Below are positions 33,254 through 44,314 of a DNA stretch of 64,000 nucleotides, in pieces; position 1 is the stretch's first letter, and every line of letters begins with the position of its first letter. Made by a program: the position numbers and the translations under genes. The stretch covers positions 212,680 through 276,679 of the forward strand of contig CDMY01000436.1 in assembly GCA_001179505.1 (NCBI GenBank). Direction: 5' to 3'. The notes beneath the pieces were generated by a model that saw only the letters and a program-made list of their open reading frames with translations, ran no database searches and was not told the DNA's origin. The DNA comes from Vitrella brassicaformis (Eukaryota; Sar; Vitrellaceae).

Positions 33254-33730
33254 AGGACCCCTCTAGCTATATATTTTGAGTTCCGTCTTCGGTCTCTCAA
33301 TTGACTGAAGTCGGTGAAAGGCGTTCGTGTGAAAGGTGTATGGATGTCAATACTAAGGCACACATCCGGACACACATGCATAGGACTGCATGCATGAGCC
33401 GTCCATCTATGCGGGTATTTTAGTATTTCGAGTTCGGTGGTCGGCCTTAACTTGCGTGCGTGCGGACAGGTGCGTGGATGTCAATTGACGGCCATGTCAT
33501 TGGATGACATGCAAGCCAGGTCACAGTCATGGATTCATGCGCACACGCGTCACACCGACACACACATGCAGTCGTTTGCCCGCACTCGGGTCACTCACAC
33601 GCAGCCACTCACTGAGACGGGCAGACACTCACTCCTTCTCTGGCTGTCTGTTTGTGCGATGGTCAGTTCGTTGGTGTGTCTCTCTTGTCGTCTCGTGTTG
33701 ATGGTGGTGTGTGTGGCTCATGCCCTTGGC
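33254..33730. other. Intergenic, no gene seen
   Basis: Convergent 3' flanks of the unknown paralogue (plus) and the HMG-box gene (minus). CACACACGCGTCACACCGACACAC-type repeats lie near 33540-33600. No coding signal. Confidence 0.45.
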
Positions 33731-34366
33731 TCATGCCTTGTCGTCTTGGTTGTCGTCTTGCTCCTCCCACTCGGCCTTCTCCTGCTCGTAGCGCTCCTTG
33801 TCCTCAGCAGCCTGACACACACAGACAGACACACAGACAGACAGAGGGGAGCGAGGACGGATGGATATCATGTCGTCTCAGTAGTGTGTGTGTGACCTGA
33901 TCCTTGTACGGCTGCTTGTCGATGTCCGACATCTCCTTCCACTCAGCACCTGCACACAATGCATATGCATGGCGCATACGTGCGGGGCGTGGGTGTGGTG
34001 TTTTTGATGTTTGTTGCATGTCTGTTTGTTGCACACCCAACAACTTCGCAATCTCGCCAAATGCCATTGTCGGGTTCTTCTCCTTGACCTCTGGCCTGCG
34101 CTCCATCGAGAAGTACAAGTCTGCAATGACACACACAGGAGACGCACCACACATGAGACAGACCTCTCTCCATCAGCTGCCTGTCTGTCTCTCTCTGTCC
34201 GTCTGTCTGTCTGTCTGTATCATGCATGTGGGTGTGTGTGGGTGTGCATACAGGCAGTTCGAGGTCGCTTGGGTCCCGCTTTCTTGGTGCTGTCCTTCTT
34301 GCCCTTCTTCTCGCCCTTGCCCATCGACTTGCTGGAGGTTGTGCTCTTGGATGACGCCTTCGCCAT
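33731..34366 (-). CDS. HMG-box (HMGB-type) chromatin protein
   Basis: Four exons (34366-34252, 34120-34037, 33949-33897, 33811-33731) give 110 residues. A Lys/Ser-rich N-terminus (MAKASSKSTTSSKSMGKGEK) is followed by a single HMG box: GPKRPRTAYLYFSMERRPEV, NPTMAFGEIAKLLGAEWKEM, KQPYKDQAAEDKERYEQEKA, then a short acidic end (EEQDDNQDDKA). The box binds and bends DNA without sequence preference, in the nucleus. A second HMGB-like gene at 43515-44314 has its first and third introns at the same positions and phases, so the two are paralogues. Confidence 0.93.
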
Positions 34367-35565
34367 GGCTCGCTCACTCACACTCGATGGATCGATGGGT
34401 GGGTCGATGGCCGACGGATGGATGGGTGGGTGACAGTCACTCGGAGGCAGAGAGCGAGCCGGCGCACAGAGACACAGGCAGTGGGGTGGGCGACGAGTCA
34501 CTCACTCGATGGATCAGTGAGTCGTGCCGATGGATCAGTCAATCAACAGTCAGTCAGTCAATCAATCAGCGCCAAATGAGAGCGATTCGACAGAGAGAGA
34601 GACGCGTTGCTTTGCTTCGCTTCTGAATGACCAGATTGATCGATCACTGCGTAAATGTGTACATCTGTATAGCTAGATGCACGATTGAGTACCGTTCACT
34701 CACTGGCGATCGTCTGTACACACGTATCGAAGCCACCATGTGTACGCCGTTCATTGGTCTGTACAGAAGCGTTGAATATCGAAGTCGCCAATTGATGTCA
34801 CGGACTGCATGAACAATCCACTTCATCTCCGGAGCCGGCACACCAAGCACTTAGTGGATGAGTAAATCACTAGACGGTGAAATTAAGTGGGACAGAGATG
34901 CTCCAGGTGTCAGCAGTGTATCATTCAGCGTGCGAATGCATGTACATGTCTTGGTGGCTTGGTGAGCACACCACTAACCACTAGCCGCAGAGCATTCTCC
35001 ACCCCGCACCACGCACCAGAGCAAAGTCCCATCAAAAACACCTAAACGGTAAGTCGCGTGTGTACACGCACGCACACACGCATACCACACGAATGGAATG
35101 CAACACGCATTACAGATGGGCTCGGCTCACTCGAGCGGACTCGCCCTGGATGGATGGACACGAACACACGCAATGTACCGCCTCTTCCCCTTTCCTCTCT
35201 CTCTCTCTCTCTCTTTCTGCCTCTTAATACAAAGAGCCACTCTGTACACACGACGATTGCACGAATCGACGGAAGGCCGCCTTCCATCCGCCTTGCATTC
35301 AAAACATTCAAAACTACAGGCATACACCAACCACACAGACACCAACACATACATACATCCATACATACATACATACATGCGCCTCATTCCCCGCTCCTTC
35401 CGTGCTGTGCAGGCTCTGCACAAGTGCACGAAAGGCACACACATGCATCCATCCATCCATGAATGCACGAAAACATTACACTACGCATCCATGCTTAGCC
35501 ATACATACACACACAAGCAGCATCTCATCTTGCCCTCGCCCGACTCGCTTCCTGCTCGTCGGCCT
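34367..35565. other. Intergenic, no gene seen
   Basis: About 1.2 kb upstream of the HMG-box gene (minus) and downstream of the PEP-mutase gene (minus). GGATCGATGGGTGGGTCGATGG and AGTCAGTCAATCAATCAG-like repeats lie near 34385-34570, and ACATACATACATACATAC near 35345-35378. ORFs here are shadows of repeats. Confidence 0.5.
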
Positions 35566-36886
35566 TCACAAACTGTATCGCCTTGCGCATCCATCGCCCC
35601 TTTGTGCGTCTTGGAGCATCTGCTCACGCTGCAGCCGAAACACCTCTGACAGGGGCGCCATGGAGCCATCCTTCTCGCACCGCCGCACACTCTGGGAGGC
35701 GTGGATCGCCTCGGCAGTCGACTGCTGCGCCTTGATGTCGCTGCGCAACATGTAGTTCGCCTGACACAATACATACATACACCACACAGTGTGCCATGCC
35801 ATGCGTGTGTATATCCGTCCATGCGCCTCTCTCTTGCATTGACTGAGTGACTGACTGACCCAAATGATGCAGCTGGCACCCATGTCGAAGAGCCGGGTGA
35901 TGTCCGTGCTCTCGTTCTCGGCGTACGTGGTGGGAATGAGCACAATCGGCACGGGCTCGCGCCTCCCGCCCTCGCCCTCCTTGACCCACTCCTCCAGAAA
36001 CGCCTCAACCTCATCAGATGTCCGCTCAGTCGAATGGATGATCAGCGCATCAGCACCGGCGTCACGATACGCCCGCGCACGCCGAATGCACTCCGGCAGG
36101 CCCCAGCCGGCAGGCAGCGCATCAGTCCTGGCCACGATCTGGAAGTGGTTGCCGGGGTCGTCTTGCTGGAGGCTCTCGCGACACTCCTGCAGCATGTCGC
36201 AGAACTCGGCTGCGTCAGCCAGGGCCTCCCTGTCCCCGTCAGCAGGCTTGATGAGGGCATTCCTTTTCGGGAAGGTTCGGTCCTCAAGGCACACACTGAC
36301 AACAGATGGATTGATGGTATGGGTGGGTGGACACAGCAGCAGCCGGTGTGTTGTGCGTCGTGAGTGCTGCGTTAGCCCTGACCAACCCACCCTGCGATGC
36401 GCCGCTGATTGAGCCTGCGGACGAACTGGCTGGCAATTTTAGAGTGGCCATGGCCTGAGTCGCCTGTTCGTTCACCGAAAGAGGAAGGAGGAAAGATAAG
36501 AGTGTCCTGTCCTATCCTGTGCGATGCGATGCCTGGCCGCTGACTGACCGTCCACGAGGACAGGGATTCGGACGGAGTCGGCGACGCGCCCCATCATGTC
36601 GGCCACCTCAGTCCAGGACAACTCATTCGCATCACGCACACCCATCAAGGTGGACAGACCCAAAGATGAACCCCAAACACCCTGTTGTGTTGCACCATCA
36701 CCCACACAGACACAGACACAAACGTCAAACACAAACACAGCAACTAACGCGAGGCTGCTTTCTGGATTCATTGGCACGTACCTGGAAGCCCTTCTCTTCA
36801 GCGATTCGAGCCCACATAGGGATGGGCGCGTCAATCAGGAAGCCTCGACGCCTCAGCAAGTCCCTCAGCAGCGTCCCCTTGTGCAT
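35566..36886 (-). CDS. Phosphoenolpyruvate mutase-like enzyme (isocitrate lyase superfamily)
   Basis: Five exons (36886-36782, 36681-36549, 36463-36391, 36295-35860, 35760-35566) give 313 residues, the usual size for this family. PEP mutase converts phosphoenolpyruvate to phosphonopyruvate, the C-P-bond-forming step of phosphonate synthesis. Family motifs in order: GVWGSSLGLSTLMG and ELSWTEVADMM; metal-site loop VDGDSGHGHSKIASQFVRRL (recovered only with the correct intron); VCLEDRTFPKRNAL; VARTDALPAGWGLPECIRRA; RAYRDAGADALIIHS; VPIVLIPTTYAE; IIWANYMLRSDIKAQQ. The gating-loop motif reads EDRxxxxxNA, where bona fide PEP mutases have EDKxxxxxNS. Hydrolase or related lyase activity is therefore possible. 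The start at 36886 was chosen as the first ATG giving the MHKGTLLRDLLRRRG helix. Confidence 0.87.
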
Positions 36887-37240
36887 CTCTCCGGGTACAC
36901 ATTCATGCAAACCGCTCACACATACAAGATCTGTACAGGATCTATCAAGACAAGACCTATACACTCCTTCCCCCGCTCTCTTCCCTCCTCTCCTCCTCTT
37001 CTAAGCTCGCAAAGTGGATCGCCCACTTCCACGCTCCCCAAGAGATGACTCCTTGACGACCTGGCGACGATACTGTACAACTGTAAGACGTTGAAATGAG
37101 AACACAAACATGCGACTGTTCTGTTCTGAGTGAGGTCTTGTCCTTTGTCATGTCATGGCAGGTTTGTGTTCATCATCTCGGCGCCCTCCACTCCTTCCTT
37201 TGCCTCGTCTTGTCTGTCCCAAAAGGGAAACAAGCCGGCC
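36887..37240. promoter_or_regulatory. Shared 5' region between PEP-mutase gene and paralogue copy 2
   Basis: About 354 bp separate the divergent start codons. Its right end resembles the exon-intron junction upstream of copy 1 (near 31030-31080). Any 5' exons matching those of copy 1 are missing here, which suggests the duplication broke at this point. Confidence 0.4.
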
Positions 37241-39296
37241 ATGAGTCAAGCACCGGTAGGCCGCACTCACATTCCGGCACGTGAAGGTCCTGCCTGGATC
37301 CATCTACTGCCGTTGTGTGTGTTGTTTATGTCAGCCTGAGCATCTCATGGCAGCCGAGGAGCTTCGCCACATCTTCAGCTATTCGCCGCCCTGGGAGCTC
37401 GGTCAGCAGCGCCTCAACAAAGACATCATGGCCCACGCACCGGCCCACTACACCCACCTCAGCATCGACTGGGACGACCAGACGACGCGGTCACTATGGG
37501 AGAAGATGCCGGACAGTGCGGCTCGCCAGTGGGGCGAGAGGGCAGTGAACCTCAAGGAACTCCTGGTGCGCTTCCCGCGTGGCTTCTCCCGCTGGCGTCG
37601 GACGACTTGGAGATAGCTGGTGGAAGGGCACTCACACGGCCGTGCGGCACTCGCGAAGAAGGAGCGGCAGCAGGCCAGAGCGGCGGCAGGGGATACAGAG
37701 GGGGGCGCCGGGAGTGGAGATTACATCGACCAGGGCACCCTCCGGTCCATCACATTCACGGAAACCGACCAAGTGACGCCGCAGGATATGCAACGAGTCC
37801 GTGCCAGCTGCTTGGGCCCTATCCCCACTTTCCCGCTCTCCCCCTGCGTCAATCTGCCGGCCCTTTCAGAGATCAGAGGCCTCGACGGTGACCTCGCGAT
37901 GTACATAGCAGAGCGCGAATGGGCCATGGAGTCTCTGCAGCAGGTGCAGGGTGTGATGGACCTGTGGAACCCATCCTTGTGGGCATTGCTCAAGACAGCC
38001 GCCTCTCTCAAGGAGCTTGATCTGCGTGCAGACCCCCGTGTGGTCGCCGGGGCGCTGTCGGGCGTGCCACGACCAGCTGATGGGCAGAGAGGGCGGTTGG
38101 CAGGGCTCCGGACCATCGGCACACTCGTGCTGAGAGGAGACGACGCAGCGCACATCAATCGACTGACGGTACGCAAACAAATGCATGGAGGCTTAGTCTT
38201 TGTTGATTGGTTGGTCCTTTCGTCTCTCAGGATATATTGGTTGCTCACGGCTGTAAGTCGCTCTCGGTGGTCAACGTCCAACTCCAGGTCGACCCGGTTT
38301 TCTCCTCGAGGCTCTTCCCCCAACTCTCGGCCCTGGAGCGCCTCCGCCAATCAGCTGGCAGCACCGCCAACATTCCCATCAACGTTACAACTTCAGGCGG
38401 CATCCATGGCTTCTTCTTCGTGCTCCCTCCGAATTTGCCCCCCTTTGCCGCCCCATTCTTCACCGACACTGTCAAGAAGATCGCCAGCGAAGCCAAGGCG
38501 GTCTTCTGGGATATCGACGTGGCCCAGCTGCCCGCTCTCGACACGCCCACCGAGGACGACAGGCGTCTCATCAGCAGTCTCACATTTGGCAGGGCGGAGA
38601 GAGTCAACGTCTCCTATCAAGATGATCTCCCTCCCAGCAACACGCCAGCCCCCGACCCTGTCGTCCTTCGTCATCTGCAACCTGACGCCTTTCCCCTCGC
38701 CAATGAGCTCAATGCATCGAGCACGGTGGCTGTACGCCACATGATCGAGGTTATGCCGCAGCTGAAGAGTCTTTACGTGAGGGCGCGTCCGCCGTCGCCT
38801 GCTGGAGAGGTGTTGGGGTTGCTGAAGACGATGGGTAGCGACAAGAAGCTGGGGATTGTGGGAAGCTCAGTGGAGTGGCCTGGAGAGGGCGGGGTGCAGT
38901 GGGGCGAGGAGAGAGACCTGCTGCCGGAGATAGGCCGACTGTCAGTGGACCCTCGCGGTGAGGTGAAAAGGATGACAAAATATGGGCTCAAATAAAAAGG
39001 GTGAAAGGTGTGTTTCTTTGTGTGCAGTACCGGATGATCCCCCTGATATTGCGAGTGTCGCTGAGACTGTCGCTGTGAGTGTGGAGTCGCTAATCGCTCT
39101 GCGAGGCCTCAGCAGTGTCGGAGTGCACGCCTGGGGCAGCACACTCCTGACTACCATGGATGACGATACGGCGGTTCGCGACGGCATCCAGCAAGAGGTC
39201 GACACCCGATTTCCCGGTGGCTTCATCAATGGGTTCCGCATCAGGACTGGCAGCAATGTCTGTGGCCTGCATGTGTCGGCGGAACGATGTGTGTGA
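37241..39296 (+). CDS. Unknown protein, paralogue family copy 2 (5'-shortened)
   Basis: Proposed exons: 37241-37255, 37335-37544, 37617-38168, 38231-38957, 39028-39296, about 590 residues. The tiny first exon encodes MSQAP; the matching codon in copy 1 is ATC rather than ATG, so this start arose in this copy. Everything downstream parallels copy 1: PEHLMAAEELRHIFSYSPPW, LKTAASLKELDLRADPR, LRTIGTLVLRGDDAAHINRL, DILVAHGCKSLSVVN and LPALDTPTEDD. An in-frame TAG at 37614-37616 sits at the same place as in copy 1. I read it as the 3' splice site of a 72-bp intron (37545-37616) rather than a stop. No domain is recognised; leucine-rich segments hint at a repeat fold. Confidence 0.65.
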
Positions 39297-39464
39297 GGAG
39301 GCCTTGTACGGCTCTGTGTGTGTGTATTTATTAAGATTGTTTCTCGTCGTGGTTGATCTGGAGATCTGGAGAACGTGCGACATGCGCGTAGGGCCGTTAT
39401 TTGGCGCGTGAGTTTGCAGATGTGATCTAGAAATTCCCCTTTTCTTGGCCTTTATTCATTCGCC

Positions 39465-42400
39465 ATGCATCCCCTACAGCTGCCCCTTCTCCTTGTCCTC
39501 CAAGCCGCCTTCCAACCAGTGTCGGCCGACCTCATCAGCAGCTCCAAAGTGGAGAAATGCATCAAGACGTCCGTCTCCGACTTGGACTGCACAGAGAAGC
39601 TGGTGCTGCTCCTCAACATCAATACGGGAGAGGTGAGCCACTCCATCACCAATTGAGGCACGCCGCCATTTTTCATGCCTTGCATGCGAGTGCTCCACAG
39701 GGCGGGTCCGAGTACCTTGAGCTGGGCGGTGTGTCGGTTGAGGACACGCTGGGCGACGGCGAGAGGGTCAATCTGTCCTTCTCGAAGGACATCCGAGTCA
39801 AGATCTTCAAGGAGGACGTGTTGGTGTCCTACCCACTGGTCTACATACAGGTGCCGCCACTTCCTCTTGCCGCTTCATATCTGTCTGTCTGTCTGATGGC
39901 AGGATGTCTATGACGATGCAGCCGAGGTGCAGAACTTCGACAATCGGCGTGCAGTCGGCGGCATTTTCTCGAGCACCGACAACTGCGAGACGGACGAGAT
40001 GAAGCTGTACCGCAAGCACACGGAGGACAACACATGGGTCAAGGACAACAAGTGGAATCGGCTCTCCTGCGGCGTGCTCTTCAAGGACGAGGGCGAGCCC
40101 GACGGGCCGGACAGGAAGTACGAGCCCATTCCGTCGAGCGGCGGGTTCTGCTGCTTCTGCGATAACTTTGATGCGGCCTTTCCGACTATTGAGTGGAAGA
40201 GGGGGCTGCAGTTGGAGTGCTGGACATGTATGTGCCGACTTGCATACGTGCAGAAGGGATGGTTGGTGTTTGCTGTCTTGTGTGTCATTTCATTTGGTCG
40301 GTCAGTCAATTCCCCTTGGTCGTGCCATGCGATGCGCTATGGAGAGGAGAAGTAAGAGGGACAGAGACTGCCTGTCACAGCCAGCACACAATGCACGAGG
40401 ATCACCCCTGTCTCTTTGTCCCCTTCCTTTCAGGAGCGAAATCTATCGTGTGCAGACCCATAAGGTTGCCATCGCCTCTTCCTGTCTGAGTGCACGTCCC
40501 CTGTGTGTCTGTCTGTTATGAGTGCAGTGGCAGTGGTCCATCAGCATCACGATGTACGACATCGCGGCCATGTACATGTGCGAGGAGATCCTGGGCGGCG
40601 TCAGCGGGTATGAGGCCAAGAGCCACCTCTGCTGCCCCAAAGCATGCGGCGAATGTGGCAATGATGAGTGCGATAAGGCACCTGGTAGGTGGATGGACAC
40701 ATGATGCTCTTGTTCTATCCATGTGCGCATCGCAGGCGGCGCAACAAATTGCTGTGCAGCGCCGATGCTGTCGTCCAACCGCAACTGCTCCTCGCATGCT
40801 CCGCCCTGTGTCGTCTCCTTTGGTGAGCAGAGGGACAACAGGTTGTCTCATCCTTGACCTTTTTGTTGACTGGGTGATTGCTGCTGGTTTGGGCATTCAG
40901 GTGATTCGGGCCCCTCTCATTCTTCTTCTTCATTTCGTGAACCGACCGCCTGGACAGCCACCATCAATCCAAACAGGAAGGTTGCAGGTGCAGAGAGATA
41001 GAAACTGGTGCAGGCAGGCAGGCAGGCAGGCAGCTGGCCCATGTGTTTCGTCAGAGGCGCAGAGCATTATCGTCAAGTATCAAGGGTCGCTCCTGCCTGA
41101 CGATGTGAGCGAGAAAATGCTGTACACTCGCGTGTGTAGCAGACACAGACAGGCGCGTGGATGCAATGCGTTGGTGCGTCGATGGATTGCGTCTCAGGGC
41201 GTGCCGACATGGCTGGAGGACAAGTACGTCGTCTGGCCCGCGGAAGACAGCACAGGGGTGGGTGGCTGGGTGGCTGTCCATTCTCAGCCGCATCACATGT
41301 GTGTCTCTCTGTGTGGCGTGTCAGGACATGTTGAGGATAGGTGACGAGCGTGGCCCGCTGATCCTCGACCAGAGCCACTTCGACCTGACGGGTGCGGGCT
41401 GCGACAAGATAGGCATCACCTACGAGGGATTCAAGCTGCAGCCAGACCGATGCAGCGCCAAGAAGAACACCTGCACGGGGCGAAACCCAAACGAGTACCG
41501 AAAGGTGGGGGGGGGGGTTGGCATGTGCGTATGTGGTTGCTTGTTTGTTTGTGTCAGGATGATCTCGACAAGCCTGCACTGGAGAGAAACTGGCTGGTGG
41601 GTCACACACACACACAGACACAGACACGAGAGCCGACAGAGCCTCTTTGTTTCTTTGCATAGCTGCGGTACCGTGTTGAAGCTGAGTCCATCCTGCGTGC
41701 CGTTTCTCGCACCAACTTCACCGCAGACCGAAGCGCCCGCAGCGTCACCTTCAAGGTCACAGACACCGGCTGGATGCGCACACCTCGAGTGATTCATTGG
41801 GTCATTCATTCAGTGGCTGGGCGACCACTCCTCTCTCATTACTCTGGAAGCCAAGGCAGACTCACTGCGGTAAGCACCACACGCACACAGAGAAGATGGG
41901 TCAGTGTAATGCCCGTGTCTGGTCGGCTGTGGAGTGCAGGTGGGTGCTGCAGCTGTCTCCCGGCAGGATTGTCGGGCTGCGGATGGCTGACTTTGAGGCA
42001 CTCAAGGGCGGAGACCTGGTCGTCATTGTCCAGAACACAGGTAACCACATCCGTGGGTTTGGTGTGTGGTTTGGTTTCTGGCACAGCTCTCAGCACAAGG
42101 CCCGTGTCTTGTGTAGGGTGGCTGTATACATGTGTGTCGTGGCGTGGTCAGGCAAGCTGACGGCGGAATACGAGATCGGCGTCTCGTGCTGCTGGGGAAA
42201 TGCAGGCTGCCAACAGATCAAACAGGTAGGTAGGCACAAAAGCACACAGAGGCAGGCATCATCTCCCATATTGCTGTCCCGTCAGGCATCGTCAGAGAGC
42301 AACGACATGTCCTCGCTGTCGCAGGAGGCGTGCAGCTTCGTCAGCAGCAGCTACCTGCTCCACTCAGGCGCCAAGCAAGTGACCCTCTCGCCACAGGCCA

Positions 42401-43256
42401 CACGAGAAGTGACCTTCCGGCTCAACACCGAGACAGAGCTCGGCGGCGCCGCCAGATGCACGGTACGGTGGGTGGATGGTATTCGATGAATGGACGAATG
42501 GATGGGCCACGCATCGATGTCCCTTGTTGTGTGTTCAGGTTGGCATGCTGAATCAGCTGGCGGCGACTGAAGACCGTCGCACCATCTGCTTCAACATCAC
42601 AGCCACCGAAGTGAGCAGCACAGACAGATAGCAGAGACCGCTGGCTGGAACTGTGTCGTTTACCATGCAGAGCACACTGGGTCAGCAGGAGGAGGGCGAG
42701 ATCGGGGGTCTGGGTGCGGGTGACTACAAGCCCGACTTCCAATACGAGAAGGACAAGATATATGTCGAGGTGACCTGCCGGGACATCTGCCCATCCTTCT
42801 GGGCACTGGCATGCTTCGTCGACAACCTGGACAGTAAGAAGGCATCGGACACACAAATCCCCTCAATCCTTCTCCCTCTCCCTTTTGCCACGTGTGTCTG
42901 TGTCAGTCTGTCTGTCCCGCTTGGGCCCTCTGGTTGGCGTCACAGTGTTGCTAGCCGTCCTGGGCTGCTGCCTCATCTGCTTCCGTAATTACATATTCTA
43001 CTGCATCGCGGCCCTCTGCAGAGGCGCACGGGGGATGGCCACTGCACGGCCGCGCGTGACGTCCAACAGCCGACATCCGGTGCGGCAGGCCAGACCTGCC
43101 CGAAGACAGAGAGGGGGAAAGGACGCCAGGAAGGAGGGTGGCGGGGGTAGGACGCGAGAGAGAGATGAGGATGTCGGCCGCGAGGGGGAGGGGCCACCAG
43201 CGGTTGAGATGGGGGAGGAGAGAGAGAAGGGCAGGAGACGCTCCGCACGCAAGTGA
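39465..43256 (+). CDS. HAP2: HAP2/GCS1 gamete membrane-fusion protein
   Basis: Eighteen exons (39465-39632, 39701-39850, 39903-40231, 40434-40464, 40528-40684, 40736-40822, 40901-40987, 41055-41257, 41325-41504, 41558-41596, 41663-41755, 41814-41869, 41967-42040, 42152-42225, 42286-42462, 42539-42610, 42671-42833, 42907-43256) sum to 829 residues. HAP2 is the conserved eukaryotic sperm/minus-gamete fusogen with a class II fusion fold. Seen here: signal peptide (LPLLLVLQAAFQPVSA); family-typical mature start DLISSSKVEKC; a cysteine-rich ectodomain (GFCCFCDNF, CCPKACGECGNDEC, GVSCCWGNAGC); a C-terminal transmembrane helix (GPLVGVTVLLAVLGCCLICF); and a basic Arg/Lys-rich cytoplasmic tail. It acts at the gamete surface. 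Exons 4 (31 nt) and 10 (39 nt) are very small. The splice at 40231 uses the second of two nearby GT sites, chosen to keep the frame. Confidence 0.93.
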
Positions 43257-43514
43257 CGTTGCGAATTACGCTCTGTGCTTCAATTGCTGTGCTTCAAATG
43301 TTTACACGCACCATCTTGGCCAAAAGGCAGAGATCTGCCACCGGCTCGCGCGTTCTGCCATTGTTTGAAGTTGCTGCCGGCTTTTGTTGGTTCATCGCTA
43401 CCTCAGCGCCCATCGGATCCGCCCGGCTGTCGGTTCGCACCATCCAACGGTCCCGTCCATCCATCCAACGTTCCCATCTGCGCGTGCGGTGCGTACCGAG
43501 CTAGATAGCGAGCT

Positions 43515-44314
43515 ATGGTGAAGGGCGAGAAGGCCAAGGGTGCGGGCAAGGGCGAGGAGAAGGTCAAGAAGGAGGAGGGCAAGAAGAACGGCAAGGACAA
43601 GAAGGAGGACAAGGGTCCCAAGAGAGCCGTCAGTGCCTGTAAGCGGATCGGGAGGGAGGGAGGGAGGGAGGAAGGGAGGGATGCAAGAGGGATATGGATG
43701 GATGGATGCATTCCACGCCGGCGGGATGCGGTGGTGTGGTGTGGTGTGATGTGATGTGTGTATGGTTCGGATCCCCTGGCCATGGCGTCTGGTGTGTGTA
43801 TGGTGTGGTGTGTTGTGGTTCTGTGTGCAGGGAACTTCTACTACGCGGAGCGCTGCCCGCAGGTCAAGGAGGAGCAGCCCGACCTGGAGAACAAGGAACG
43901 TATGGCCTTCATTGGGTAAGTAACCTATGGTGCCCATAGGTAGATCTATGGGTGGATTGGGTGCAGCATGGCATGGAGGGGTCGGTATTTTTCTGTGTGG
44001 TGTGTGTGTGTCTATCTGATCTGTCCATCCCTCAGTGACGAGTGGAAGAATAAGCTGTCGGAGGAGGAGAAGCAGCCGTACGTCGACATGGTACGTACCA
44101 CACACACACACACACACCACACGACACCACGACGCATTGCAACGCAGCACACACCTGGGGCATGTGTGGATGTGGTGGTGTGGTGTGGTGTGGTGTGTTG
44201 TGGTGGTGTGGCGGTGTGTTGTTGATGTATGTGTGTCAGGCTGCTGAGGACAAGGAGCGCTACGAGAAGGAGAAGGCCGAGTGGGACAAGGAGAACCCCA
44301 AGGAGAAGAAGTAG
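43515..44314 (+). CDS. HMG-box protein with Lys-rich N-terminus
   Basis: Four exons (43515-43638, 43831-43915, 44036-44090, 44240-44314) give 112 residues. A Lys/Gly/Glu-rich start (MVKGEKAKGAGKGEEKVKKE) leads to PKRAVSAWNFYYAERCPQVK and a box ending GDEWKNKLSEEEKQPYVDMA, then AAEDKERYEKEKAEWDKENP. The middle of the box departs from consensus (EEQPDLENKERMAFIG). It is therefore a diverged relative of the gene at 33731-34366, with the same first and third intron positions. It is expected to bind DNA non-specifically in the nucleus. Confidence 0.9.

Noticed and set aside
36284-36475. Minus-strand frame reading ATQAMATLKLPASSS in the PEP-mutase locus
   Set aside because: Shifting frame by the neighbouring splice phases recovers the conserved DGDSGHG...FVRRLNQRR segment, so the other frame is a shadow.
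41756-41813. Possible extra HAP2 coding (VTDTGWMRTPR) across a 58-bp segment
   Set aside because: Reading through shifts the next exon out of frame; removing it as a GT-AG intron joins FK to WLGDHSSLITL in frame.
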